A DNA stretch of 64,000 nt. Origin: Galeopsis tetrahit. Taxonomy: Eukaryota; Streptophyta; Magnoliopsida; Lamiales; Lamiaceae. The stretch covers positions 41,446,513-41,510,512 of the forward strand of contig OY776125.1 of the NCBI GenBank assembly GCA_963675135.1. The letters are read 5' to 3'. Numbering within the stretch: the stretch's first letter is position 1; every line of letters begins with the position of its first letter. The position numbers and the translations under genes were made by a program. Shown here in pieces: positions 10,572 through 22,966 of this stretch. Below the pieces are notes generated by a model. That model did not search any database. It was not told where the DNA came from and saw nothing but the letters and a program-made list of their open reading frames with translations.

Positions 10572-10762
10572 TACTATATAAGTGACGTTGGTTGATATGA
10601 TTAAATAAGGCAAATATATATATACGAGATTCTTTGTGTGCTTTATGTGAAAAGAGGAAGGATAATGACTAGTGTACATGCATGTATGCTATCTCCAGAC
10701 GAAAACTCTAAGTCTGTGTACAACCCGAGTTAATTGACGACCGGCGACACCAATATCCAACA

Positions 10763-11272
10763 AATATCCAACAACAACTAATGAATTAAATAGTGGAACT
10801 GATGTAAATATGCCTAATTCAGATATCTACGACCTCTATCAATCATATTTTCATAAATCTATGGCTAATTTTACATATTTCCCTGCCCGTTGTCCGTTTA
10901 AATTATATAACCTCAAATATGTTGATAAATTCTTGTGTGCAATTGAATGTATGTATATATATATTTAAATTTTAAATAATTTGAATATCTTTTAATTGTT
11001 CATTTAATTTTTTTAAATTAAAATTGTACTTCAATCACCCTAATTAAAAGGTGTCATTAAGTGCACACAAGTATGAATATGATATATCCCCTATATTATT
11101 AATAGCGAGTCTTAAAAAGCATATGTGTCGAATTCTTATGAATTTGGATGATGTGCCATTTGTGTAGAGAGTGAGGGTATAGGGTAATTATTAGGTTTCA
11201 AGTATTTGTGGAGTTTTTCTTATTGAGAATGATGACAGATCACACTATTATATGAAATATTTTAAGAAGTTA
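10763..11272. other. Intergenic flank of the Helitron
   Basis: AT-rich. I see no gene. It ends with the host base at which the Helitron 3' end abuts. Confidence 0.5.
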
Positions 11273-11300
11273 CTAGTAGGGTACCCGTGCTGACGCACGG
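11273..11300 (-). terminator. Helitron 3' terminus: hairpin plus CTAG
   Basis: On the - strand it reads CCGTGC-GTCA-GCACGG, a 6-bp stem with a 4-nt loop, then GTACCCTACTAG and host T. Helitrons end in CTRR about 10 nt after such a hairpin, which acts as the rolling-circle termination signal, and they insert between A and T. Confidence 0.88.
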
Positions 11301-11608
11301 ACTGATGTGTTAAAAAATGTGACGACATTTTAAATTTTAAATATTATTTATAGTGTGAATTAATTTTATAATGATACAACTAACTTGTATTAAAATATAT
11401 ACATATATATATATATATATATTATCATAAATAAAATTTTAATTATTGTTAATCAATATTTATTATACTATATCGAATTTATAAAAATAATAAAATAAAC
11501 ATTGATATGATGTTCATAAATTATTAATCTTAAAATAAACAATGTAAATAAACATAAAAAATAAGTAGCTTAAAACTTATAAAACTTAAAAATTAAATTA
11601 TTCTAGAA

Positions 11609-13204
11609 TCAAACATTTCTAAAAACTTCATGAAACACTACATTTTTTGTGATATTATAATCACGATTGTTATCATGACATAACAGGATCTTCAATCCAC
11701 GACAATTTGTGATTCTAAATACAGCTACATATAATTGACCATGACCAAATACAGGTTTTTTCAAAATAACACCTACATTAGAAAATGATTGACCCTGACT
11801 TTTATTAATAGTCATAGCATACGACACACTCAACGAAAATTGTCTACGTTGAAACTTGAAAGGCAATCTAGGATCAGAAGGTGTCAACGTAAGTCGAGGT
11901 ATCAATACCAGGTTTCCACAGCTACTTCTAGTAAGAACTTTAGCTTCAAGAACTTTATCACCCAACTTGATTATAACCAACCTAACAATAGAAAAAAAAA
12001 AGTTATAGATAAAACAAATGCAAATTTTTAAACGATAAAAAATAAAATAATAATAAATAAAGAAAAAGTTGATAAAAAGAAAAGACACAAACCTGGTTCC
12101 ATTGCATAAGCCATTTGAGTGATCTATATTTCTCAATAACATTACCGGAGTTCCAACTTTCAAATTCAATTCATGATTAGGTACACCGTACACCAGAACA
12201 CTTCAAACTATTCAAAAATTCTGGAGTATGAACATTAGCCAAATTATCAACATTCAGATCAGATCTGCAAGGACTATCGGAGCTAAAATAAGTACGTGAT
12301 TCCTTTTCATTTAAGTGAACCATGTGCTCATTTATTGACCTGACAACATCTAACGTGGGTGCAAGAATAGCTCTACTTTGTAAATAGTCATTATCATCTA
12401 TCATATTCTTAAAATCGGGATAAATGGTATCAACAATAGTAGAACTCGGATTATCACCACACTTTAGCAAAATATCCTCTGGAATTTGTATATTAGATCC
12501 GTACTCAGTTTCTTTTCCTATAGTACCATCTCCAATAGATGCAATCCATTCAGAAAAAGAATTCAATTCATGTAGAAGTTCATCGGATCTTAGGTGTTGA
12601 AGCCTCATGTTCTTAGTGAGTTTCAGAAGAGTACAATCATTCCATAAATTGGATGAATTGATAGTAGCGTGAACTATATCTTGCCTAGTTCCTTTTGGAA
12701 TAACGGGTAATATTTGACGAAAATCACCTCCAAACACAACAGTCTTACCGCCAAAAGGCAGTTCAGATGACAAAGGATCTGTGAGCTGCATAATATCCTT
12801 CAAGGTGGTATCAAGAGCCTCAATACATTATCTTTTAACCATTGCCGCTTCATCCCATATTATAAGATCACATTTAATCAAGAGCTCAGCAAGAGGACTT
12901 CCTTGATGAATATTGCAAGTAGAATCTTCAGTAATATCAATTGGAATGGAAAATCTGGAATGAGCAGTACGTCCACCTGGAAGAAGAAGTGAAGCTATAC
13001 AACTCGAGCCTACATTAATTACAATCTTCCCCTTAGACCTCAAACATGCTGACAAAGTCTTCCATATAAAAGTTTTACCTGTTCCACCATATCCATAAAT
13101 AAAAAAACACACCACCCTTACCAGGTTGAATGAAGGTAATTATTTTATCGTACACACCACGTTGTTCATCACTAAGTTTGCTAATTAAATCCTCAATCTC
13201 TAAC
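11609..13204 (-). pseudogene. Helitron PIF1-like helicase, C-terminal half (broken)
   Basis: The helicase moves 5' to 3' on DNA and unwinds during rolling-circle transposition. Motifs in - strand order: LSDEQRGVYDKI (13165-13200), Walker A YGYGGTGKT, Walker B LIIWDEAAM, FGGDFRQILPVI (motif III region), the arginine-containing LTKNMRL, NLKVGTPVMLLRN, and the motif VI region YAMTINKSQGQSF. A probable intron of 111 nt (11982-12092, GT...AG) splits NGTR from LVIIKLGDK. Damage: a frameshift in a T run just before Walker A (about 13105-13115), an in-frame TAA after AAMVKR (near 12830), and a broken join near 12180-12193. At 13205-13207 the frame meets the CACTA insertion. The N-terminal part resumes at 48090. 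Confidence 0.92.
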
Positions 13205-13749
13205 TTCCACTATAAAAAAAGCCTGATTTTGATACCGAAATTTTGAGACGGACACCTAATCCGTCTCTAATAGATACGGATTAGATACGAATTTGTTAAA
13301 AAATCGAGATTTGAAACCGAAAATAAAACCGTCTCTCATTATAAACAAATTAGATACGACTTTTAGTTTCGAAAGTTTTAGATACGGATTAGATACACGA
13401 CTTTCAATTTCGAAAGTTTTAGATACGGATTAGATACATATATCACCGTCTCTAAACAATCAATTTTTTCTCCCCGATATAAAACGAGATAAGGTGGAAC
13501 ACGAAATTTGCGTTACGGAATCTAACCATTTCTAATTTGCATCTAATTAGTCAAATGATAAAATTAAATAAAAAAATAAATCAAAACCTTATATATAGAG
13601 AGAATTGAGAATGAGAGAATATGGACGGGTGAATTGAGTTATATTAATTTATTTACTTTTTTATTTAATTAATAAATAGTAAAAATAAAAAAAATCAATT
13701 AATATATCTTCTATGTATCGGATAAATATAAATGTTAGTATAATACTAT

Positions 13750-14611
13750 TGAAAGTGTGCTGGGGTATATAAAAGTGTTTAAGTATAAGTAGATAAATGT
13801 TGCACAGAATGTTGAGACAAATAGTGCAACACTGACTCTAACAGAATATCAGAAATTAAGATATACAGCGGAAGACTTGAAACACTAAAAACAAACGAAA
13901 CACAATGGAAATACTTTTAACATAGATTTTATAAATAAAAATTTATGTCTGCCTTATGGCGTAAAATCAATACTTATCTTCAAGTACAAATGTTGTGTGA
14001 AATGTTACAACAATAACTTTCACAACGAAACTATAAACGAGGCAGGTGCCAAGTCTAGAAAACGAACTAAGTGTATAAGTTATACACTGTCGAAATGCCT
14101 AGTCTATCTAATGATTACACTCTCAATAGATAAGAAGACACACAGCCATACGGGTGGTATACAACGTATGATCTAAAATGTAGAACTATTGGCCACAATT
14201 TCCTAACAGGGATGAACGCTCGGTCTAGGATATTGATCGAATAGAACACACTGAATTATGAAGCCTTCAATCGGTATTTATAGAGGTGGTATGCGAATTC
14301 TAGAGGCTTCCACATTGAGGTCCTATTTTTTAGGAACTCAACTTCCACAACTTCCATGATCTTTCTAGATCCTTCTTTCATGCTCCAGGTCGTTCTAAAT
14401 TGTTCCAGGCTGCTCTAGCATGTTCTCCAATGTTCTGGAATCTTCCAGGTTCCAGATCCTTGTAGAAGCTTCTAGATCCTGCCAGAAATGCGACAACATT
14501 TAGATCAACATTTAATGTAGCATTTCAGAAAAGACTTAGAAAAAATCTCGGAAGGTCAAATTAAGATGTTGTTGATAATGTTAAAGCATTTAAGAATTAA
14601 CAACATCTACA
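13750..14611 (-). repeat. Copia-1 3' LTR
   Basis: 862 bp. On the - strand it runs from TGTAGATGTTG to CAGCACACTTTCA. I count roughly 14 substitutions plus a small indel against the other LTR, about 1.6 percent by eye. A TATTTATAGAGGTGG stretch near 14275 occurs in both LTRs. Confidence 0.92.
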
Positions 14612-14620
14612 ATCTCCCCC
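14612..14620 (-). other. Copia-1 polypurine tract
   Basis: GGGGGAGAT on the - strand, directly before the 3' LTR. It primes plus-strand DNA synthesis in LTR elements. The region from here to 15197 holds no ORF. Confidence 0.8.
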
Positions 14621-15197
14621 AATTTGACCTTTCGACTACAACACACCTGATGCACATATATTTCTATACATACTCAGTTTTATGTACTTAGTTGAGGTTG
14701 ACATCATTGCTAAGTACTAGTCAAGTCAATACCTGTTGTAACCGTTGGATCAAATCAAATGAAGATCAAGGATAATTTCATAATGATCCGTGCCAAAGGA
14801 TCAAAACTAATTTATCCAAAATAGAATAAGCATAAACAGTACACTTACTCACAACATAAGTAACTATACTAAAATCATAAGTTGAACTGGAAGAATTAAC
14901 TTAAGATCTAAGTAAGACACTAACAAAAACAAAATAACAAAAAATCAGAACAAAAAAGAATAAACACAATAAATGGACAGAAACTCAGACTAAACAACGT
15001 GCAATAAACATTTGGTAACCTATAAACAGATTAAGCAAGGGCAGTAAACAAATATCACCATAATTAAGCAAGTTGCAAAAAAAAACGGCCTATCATCTAA
15101 AAACATAAATAACAAGTGTATCAGAATATCAGAATACTTAAACATTAGTTACAGAGATTGAACTGAATAAATGGCATAAACAACAACCATTATGAAA

Positions 15198-16198
15198 TCA
15201 GATCTTCCCCTGTCTTGTAGCTTGTCCCTGTTCATCAATGGTGTCCATCTCAGCAGCATCATTATCAGCTTCATCCACAAAGTAAGTAGATGCAAGGTGT
15301 GCAACTACATCTGTTACTGCAGCATCTCCAGCGTCAGGTCCATCACCAGCAGCTGGAACTCCATCATCATTTAACTCTTGAATCACCACATTGGAGTTTG
15401 ATGATGGTGGTACTCCCCCTGTTGTAGGTGAAAGCATACTGCTCCACCTGTCCTTCAGGAACTGGAGCTCATCAATAGTTTCCTGCAAGTGCTTGAGCTG
15501 TAGTTTGATGAATTCCTGTGAAAGATACACATTACCAGAAATGTTGATATGGATGTTCTCAACATTTGGGGGTGCATTTCTCTGTCTTGATCTGGATGAT
15601 TCTGGATGATCAGAAGTTGAGGGTCTTTGCTGATGTTCAGTAGTTGAAGGCCTGTGCTAATGATCAGTACCAGGAGCAGTCAAAGGCAGATCAATTACTC
15701 TATCCCCAGTGAGTAAGGCAGGAGCTATGGCCAGTAATGGAACTCTCCCCCTCAACACATCAGTGTTCTTGGCAACAAAGTCATGATGCCTCAAGTAATT
15801 GGAAATCAGAACAGGATAGGGTAGGTTGCCTTTTTCAGAAACTTTTCCAGTAAATCTCATCATATGGTGAAAAATTGTGAGGCCTAAATTGAACTTCTTA
15901 AGCACAGAGATCCTATACATAAGAACAACTTGGTCTTTTGTGATCTTAGTGGTATTTGTAGTGGGAATCCAGTTGTAGATAATGAGTTTGTATAACACAT
16001 AATGTAGGGAAGTGAGGTCTTTGGCTAGCATCTGTCTAGTCCACTTAACTACCCTACCACCAGTTATAGCAGCAATAACCACATCCATGTCAGGTTCTTC
16101 ATCCACCTCAACATTGGGAATATGCAGAAACTCATTTATCAACTCAGGAGTAAAAGGTACATCCCTCCCCCTAAATTTAACAGTCCCATACCACTTAG
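15198..16198 (-). pseudogene. Copia-1 third ORF, 3' half
   Basis: This continues the frame that CACTA-2 interrupts at 21670: the flanks join in frame if one ATG copy is removed. It begins with a KFRGRDVPFTPELINEF-like segment, similar to a domain found in plant 'putative transposon protein' ORFs (my recollection, family name not certain). It then carries a helical region and an acidic Ala/Asp-rich tail. An in-frame TAG lies at 15657-15659. The ORF sits where Sireviruses carry their so-called envelope-like ORF. I see no signal peptide or membrane segment, so an envelope function is not supported. Confidence 0.75.
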
Positions 16199-18179
16199 AT
16201 GCACTACTAGAAAAATGGCTTATTAGTACATTAATTTTAGTACACTAATAAAAAAATGTAGTGAAACCTAATTTATTAGTACACTAACTTTTTATAATCT
16301 AAAACTACATAACTCTATACCCTATTAATACACTTATAACAAATTGTCATAATATAATACATCCTAATAATACAATATTAACTAAATATCTATAAAATAT
16401 AATTATGACATTGTGAATCGTGTCATATTATTTATTATAATTAAATTTTAAGCAAAAATAAGATTTAAACAAATTTAATATATAAAAGAAAAAGGAAAAA
16501 AATGAACCGTCAAACATAAAATTAATAATATTAAAATAATAATTTAATAATACTATTTAAATAAGAATCTTTTTAATTATATACAGTTTAAATACTATGT
16601 TCTCTGAAAAAAAAAAAATAAGGCGTTGTCTGTTTTTTTTTTTTAATTCTTCTTAAATCTATCCAAATTCATCTAAAATCTATGAAGGTGCCATAAATTG
16701 AATCAATTGTTTTAAAAGCATTAAAGAGGGAAAATTGGGAGAAAAAACTCGATCAGGATTCAATCATATATATTTATGTTTCTTTTCTTACTCTGTTCAT
16801 ATATATTTGTTTCTTTTCTTGCTCTGTATCTGTTTCTTTTCTTGCTCTGTTTGTCAAGGAAATTTTATATTTTATACTTGTTTCTTTTGATGGATAATTT
16901 ATAGTTATAATCCTTTCTTTTGATGGATAATTTCAAGAGTGTATTCAAATTTTATAATTGAATAGTAAATTTTTGTATTTGCAGAGTGTATTCAAATTTT
17001 AAGAAATCGTGAAATTAGTTATACCAAGTCATTTTAGATGAACTTGACTATTTCTCTCGGTCTTATTATATAATTCTTCTTCGGCATTCGGCAAGAAATG
17101 TTGTATTGGGATGATATGCATCTCTTTTGAATTATTTGACATCTATGCTATTTTTAAAGTTTAATTGATATAGGGTTGATTTTGACACTCTGCTATTAAT
17201 TTCAAAATTGATTTGTGGTATCAAAATTTGCTCAAGACTTATAAATATTGAGACGAATTCCTATAAATATATATAAAGCTATCCTTAATTCTAAAAGATT
17301 GTTTAATTTAATTTGGATGAATCTGACTAAATTTTCATTGAATTTTTCTTTATTTTTATTTTCACATTAATTGGATCAGATTTTCTTTTAATGCATTTTT
17401 ATTTCATTGAAATTTCTTATTTTGTTAGGTACTTTTTTATTTATCTCCAATATTTCAGTAGTGTACAACATTTTCATTTGGACTTGTATTAATTCCTATG
17501 GAATAAATTAAGATTTCAAGTAACTATTGCTAATATATATTCTTGCACAATTGTGATCAACTTTCATTGCGTATAACTATTTCTTTAGAACATTAAAAAA
17601 GAATTTATTCTAAAAGTAAATATGAAGAAATATCTAGATCTTCTACAAAAATGTGACTAACAAATTTTGGGTCATTTGACCCGTAACCATAACTATAAAC
17701 ATTAAGTAGCTTATTACGTTATTATTACTATTTTTTTATTAGATTATGATATTTATTTGGTTTATTAAAGACCAATGAGTTCTAGAATTGTGTTTAAATC
17801 ATACTTTTGTTTTTTCATTTACCGTTTATTAACTAATTATATATTTTTCTATTTTATTTGCTTGTTATACGTGTCAATTGAGACCTTTAATTTTAAAATA
17901 AAAAAAATTATTGTAGCCCGTTAGTGACCAGGCCCGCTAGGGTTAGGGTTAGGTCCCAACAATTGTAGAACTGTTAAGTATGAACCGGTTAAGGACCAAG
18001 CCCGTAGCCCTGCAGGGTTGGCCCTATCGGGTTAGGGCCAGCCCGATAGTCATCTCTACCTACAAATAGAGTAATATACTAAGTAATACCCAAAAGGAAG
18101 AAAAAAATCCAATCTGAAACGGTCCAAACCCGGACTGGACCAAAATTAACCGGTCCGGTATCCGGTCCACCCATCTGGG

Positions 18180-18606
18180 TAGGGGTGTACGTGAGTCGAG
18201 CCTACTCGCGAGGTACTCGTGCTCGACTCGAAAAAAGATCGAAATCGACTCGAGTCGAGTTTCGAGCTACTCGAGTAGCTACCGAGTTCGAGTTCGAGCT
18301 CATAAATACCCGCGAGCCTAATTGAGCTTGAAAAATATTTACTATTTTGACATTAATATATAATTTATATTTATATACGAGTAATCGAGTTGAGATCGAG
18401 TTTATTTTAGAAAAAAATATGTTTTAAAATTAATTTTAGGTAATCGAATCGAACCGAGCTCGAGTTTATCGAGTTTCTTATCGCGTCGAACTCGGTCTTC
18501 AAAATTTTAGGCTCGACCGTGTCGAGTCGAGTTTCGAGCTTCGAGTATAACAATCGAGTCGAGTTTCGAGCTCAGCACTACTCGACTCGGCTCGTTTACA
18601 CCCCTA
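18180..18606. mobile_element. hAT-type MITE with TAGGGGTGTAC...ACACCCCTA ends
   Basis: The terminal TAGGGGTGTACGTGAGTCGAG and GGCTCGTTTACACCCCTA are inverted copies with some changes. The flanking 8-mers CATCTGGG (18172-18179) and CATCTGTG (18607-18614) match 7 of 8. The inside is full of CGAGTCGAG/CTCGACTCG motifs. It sits in another GC-richer repeat with CCGGTCC/CGGTTC motifs (18090-18760), which is itself probably a degraded MITE. Confidence 0.8.
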
Positions 18607-19119
18607 CATCTGTGTAGATTCGGTCCCGATCCGATTTTGAACCGGTTCACAACACTTGCTCACGGTGTAATCGGTTGAATCGGTTGGACTGGCGGTCTAA
18701 TCGTTATAGTCGGTTTTCACTAGTTTAATCTGTTTTGTTCGATTTTAGGCGGTTCAATCGTAAAATAAAATTATATTATTGGACAAACAAAAAAAATGAA
18801 TACGAGAATTTCATTTTGGGACGGAAAAACACTATTTTATATAATATTCTTAATTTATCATTTCTTAAATATTATTATCTTTGTTAATATATATAATTCA
18901 TTACTCATTAGGATAAAATTTTAAAAGTTTTATCTATTTCAAAAGCTTAATTGATTATTAATTTAGTTAATATTTAATATAATAAAAAAAATTAAAAAGC
19001 CTATCTCCTTTAATATTATCTAGGTTAATATGGTGTATCCTTAATTATTAATTATCTATTTTTAAAGGCTTAATTATTTATTAAATTATTTAATAGATAT
19101 TATTTTGAAGAAAAAATTG

Positions 19120-20822
19120 CGGGAGATAACCCGCCAAGGATGAAAAAGAAAATTAGATCGTGGTCTAGACCTTCTTCCACGAACAATTGCAAGGTAATGA
19201 GTAAATCAAAACCTCTTTTTTTAAACTGTCTATCAAAACCTATTTTTTACCAGTCGAATGTAATTTTGCTCGTGCTTGAGTCTTCAAAATGAATTATAGG
19301 CATAATTGATGTCTTTGAGTTAATTGATTATTTATTTTTTTTATTTTAGGAGCAAGATTTGGATTTACTCATTGTAGAATCACAAATAGCTGATGAGGTA
19401 CGTATTTCACATTTTTTTGATATTGGATCATCGCCAAACTTGACCCAAGAATTGAATACTCAAAGGCTGGAGTTCTTGAGTTGATTTATCTCCTTTTGAG
19501 TGTTTATTTTATTAAACAATTTGTATTTGTAGTTCGAAAATTACATATTAATGTTAATTTTTCTACTGGATATATAGAACTCCTATTTGATATGCTCTGA
19601 TTTTTGTTTCCTCTTGATTTTATATACTGTGATTTTTGTTTCCTCTTGATTTTATATACTGTGATGCATAAGTACTCCTTGTGTCTATAAATATATTTTT
19701 TTAATTAGGTAAGAAGATATTTATTGAACTAGAAAATGATTGAGTTAGTATTTCAAATTTTTAAGGTTTGACACTCAATAACAGTGTTTTCATATCAATC
19801 TCAATTTATTGCTAAGGCAGAAAGTTGATTTTCTTTCTTCTTTTTATAGTTAAATACTTGAATGGATGATAGTTATTAAACACCACCGCTTACAAAATGT
19901 TTGTAGAGTTTCAAACCCTTTGAATAATGAGCAAAAAACTGGATTTCTTGTTTCTCAATAATATCAATATCTTTACTAGTTCATGTGCATGAGAATCATC
20001 AATGTTAATGCACTATTTATCTCCATTAGAAAATGTTAATGCACTATTTATCTCCATTAGAAAATGAATGACAATTGTTATATTATATGGTTTGGAGTGT
20101 ATGGATAATGTTTGTTTTGTTTGTGTAGAAGATAATAATCTGTTTTACAGGCCTAGTAAAAGGGAAAAAAAGTACACCAAAATTTTTTAGTCTTCCAGAT
20201 GAGCCAATTTTGCAACGTGAACAAGAGTTCATCCTCAAAATACTCAAGGCTAGTTTCACATGTTAAATTACTGGGATACAAATATGAATTGATTATCTAT
20301 ATTTATTTCTTAAATATAATATCATTAGTAAGAAAACATTTTTCCTTTGGAATTGTGTCACATTAACAGCAATGACATCGGGAACTCAAGAGTATAAGGC
20401 GTCAAACTCATAAAAGAATTTATAGTCAAACTCATAAAAGAATTTATAATGAATGTACAGGTAAACAAGTCCTTGGGAGGAATCAATGAACATAGGAGGA
20501 ATCAAGATTCGAATGAAAGCTATGAACACGAGCAAGGTAACATTGTAAACCTATTATATAGTATAGGACTTTATTTCTTTAAAATAATATTTATTTTTTT
20601 GTTTAAATAGGTGATGTAATTTATTTTTTTGTTTAAATAGGTAATGGAATTGCTGTTAAATTTATGAAAAAAAGTTCAACTACATCCCACTTATATGAAA
20701 GTGTTTGGGCACAGTGAAGTTGGATTTAATGAATTTGATCAGCCTGACGAGATGTGAAAGATTGGCATGCAATGTGCAATGCCAAAGAAAGAAAAAAATG
20801 TTATGTTAGAGGTTGTGAAGGT
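19120..20822 (+). pseudogene. Exon-like string inside CACTA-2, unrecognised
   Basis: On the + strand several short coding-looking pieces are bounded by splice-like signals: one ending SWSRPSSTNNCK before GTAATG (19196); EQDLDLLIVESQIADE between TTTTAG and GTACGT (19350-19398); a piece with KKSTPKFFSLPDEPILQREQ (20155-20250); SLGGINEHRRNQDSN before GTAACA (20470-20537); and VKFMKKSSTTSHLYESVWA (20650-20720), followed by stops. I do not recognise the protein. It may be a decayed CACTA accessory (TNPA-like) gene or a captured host gene. Frames are not continuous, so it is not functional as it stands. Confidence 0.35.
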
Positions 20823-21669
20823 AATTAGTATTCTAAAATCTCCTTGTTCCAATTTACAATTAATTTTATGTCCACACATCATGTTTCTACAATATCTTTG
20901 AACTTATGAAAAATTTTGTGTTTTTGTAGGTAAGGGTGAGAATATCTGGATTTTTTCAAGGATGGAGATCGATTGATTAGTTATACCTATTTGAGGGTTA
21001 AAGAGCCTCAATTTAGAATTTAGTTTTTTTTTTTCTTCTAGAAATGACTTATGCAAAGATTATATTGACAATTTTGTAGAATTTATTTGATGTAATTTCA
21101 CAAAATATTATCAAATATTCGTGTCTAGTAAAATGTGCAATTAATTTATTTGTGATTTTCAATATTATTTCATGTGGAAGAATATTTTTTAATTTACTAT
21201 TTATTGTTTTAATATTATTGTAAATTCTTATTATTGTTATTAATCTAATTGCAATCAATATATATAAATGAAACTATCATAACACTAAATTGCGTATTAT
21301 TAATTAATATTACAAAATAATAATAAATTAGTTTTTTTTTTTTGGGAATAATAAATGGGTTTTAAAATGAATGTATCTTGACATTTAATAATGTAGTATT
21401 AATTAAAATAGAAAATTAATGATAATTAAAAATAATTTTAATAATAATTTATCCTGACATTTAATATTGCACTAATAATTAATATTAACAATTTATATGA
21501 TTAATTAAGTGTAGGCTAAACTACATATTTATGACATTTAAGAATGTATTAATACATTGATATCTATTATTACATTTTAAAGAAATGTCAGGATAAATAA
21601 AGTGTATTAAAAAGTGGTTTATAAATACAATTTTAAATGTCAAGAAATGCCAATTTTCTAGTAGTGATG

Positions 21670-22966
21670 ATCTCCTACCCGTACTCTTTTTCATGCCAGC
21701 ATAAAATTCATAAGCCCAATTTGTCAAGAAAGATTCACCAAAATTCACAGCATGCATCAAATTCCTTTCCTCTAAGAAACTAACCATGCCTTTACTTTCA
21801 AAATCAGGTATATTAATTCTCTTCTCTATCAGCAGTTTCCTCTTAGAGTAAATAGTCAACCTATTCTCTAGAGTCTCAAGAGAATCAGAATTACCTTCCT
21901 CTTCAGAAGCAAGGTCATTAGAGCTTGATGTAGAATCTTTAGCAAAGCTTTCCTTAGAGCTGCTTTCTGCACTGGAAGAGCTATTACCACTGCCATCATC
22001 TTCAGGTTCTGGTGCAGCTTCCTTTGAAGCAGCAAAATGCTCAGCATTTTTCTTAAGAGAATTCAGAATATCTCTTAAACACACATCAGAATCAGAATTG
22101 GAATCTGATTTTGCAGGTTCATTTTCAGCAATCATCTTGGCCTTCCCTTTGCCTTTGGTATCAGCAGCAGCTTTCTTTCTCCTTTCAACAACAGCTTTCT
22201 TGGGTTTCTCAGCAACAGTCTTTTTAATTTTCTCAACAGCAACAGGAGCTTCTTCTTCAGAGTCTGTGAACACTTGGATGGGTTCAGCAGCTTCAGCTCC
22301 AGCTTTCTTCTTCTTCCTCATGGATTCAGAATAATCCACACGAGTGAACACACGGTATGATCTCCTTCTTTGTACAGGACTCCTCTGTCTTTTCCCTTTC
22401 TGCACATTCTTCTTGAAAGGAATTGGAGCAGATTCATCAGAAACAGAGAGTGAAGAGTTTGTACCGTCTTCAGAGATGTTTGCATCCTCCATTTCAACAT
22501 CTTCAGGGTCGGAAGTAGCAGTAGCTTCTTCTTCAGCAGTAACCTCCTAATTTTCAGCTTGCGAGTTGTGAACAATAGGTGATTTAGGGCTTTTTGAAGT
22601 AGCAGCCATTTGGGCGGTTTGATCAGCCAAATAGCTTGAGATATACACAGTGATATCTCCAAATGTCATCACGGGCAGATGACCAGTTGTTCGAAGAGAG
22701 TCAGACACTTCTTCGATAGCCTTGTTGAACTGTTCGACAGTTGCATCTTGAGGAATGTTAGTTGTTGGTGGAACGGTTTGAGGAGCAGTTTGAGGAGTGA
22801 GAGCGGTTGTTGATGGTGTTGCAGAGACATTTGAGTCAGCATTTGACGAGGTTGATTTCTGAGACGCCATGGAAGCAAGGATTTCGAGAGGATTCGTGTG
22901 AGAAAGGGATGAGTTCTTCGAATCAGAGTGAGATTGTGAGTGGGATTGAGGTCGGTTTCCAGCCAT
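21670..22966 (-). pseudogene. Copia-1 third ORF, 5' half
   Basis: Starts with a Met followed by AGNRPQSHSQSHSDS. It is Ser/Thr/Pro/Gln-rich, then strongly acidic and lysine-rich (repeats of K-K-A-V/E with S/D/E runs), ending with LTNWAYEFYAGMKKSTGRR, where CACTA-2 cuts in. An in-frame TAG lies at 22547-22549; the frame is otherwise continuous. With the 15198-16198 half it forms one long ORF after pol. No membrane segment is visible. The region 22967-23872 between it and pol is non-coding. Confidence 0.75.

Larger units (their letters stand above)
8690..10762 (+). mobile_element. Non-coding CTTTGTG-rich LTR retrotransposon (copy 2)
   Basis: The layout is LTR end (about 8763-8967, ending CCAAAACCCAACA), then GTGGTATATATCAGAGC (8968-8984), a diverged tRNA-iMet primer site, then a CTTTGTG-rich interior (9000-9440), then a second LTR starting TGTTGGATTTAGTCCC at 9530 and ending ATATCCAACA at 10762. 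The two LTR ends share GAYRTTGGTTGATATG, ATACGAGATTCTTTGTGTGCTTT and GTGTACAAyCCGAGT. The 3' LTR is enlarged by two MITE insertions. The start of the 5' LTR is diverged and uncertain. No gag or pol is visible, so this is a non-autonomous family. Confidence 0.6.
16202..21666. mobile_element. CACTA element 2 (5.5 kb)
   Basis: The ends CACTACTAGAAAAATGGC and (inverted) CACTACTAGAAAATTGGC differ by one base. The flanking 3-bp duplication is ATG (16199-16201 and 21667-21669). Subterminal regions are very AT-rich with repeated TTAGTACA and GACATTTAA motifs. The inside holds a hAT MITE (18180-18606), several short direct repeats (19607-19665, 20008-20062, 20585-20641) and a string of exon-like segments, but no recognised transposase. 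It is inserted in the third ORF of Copia-1. Confidence 0.93.
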
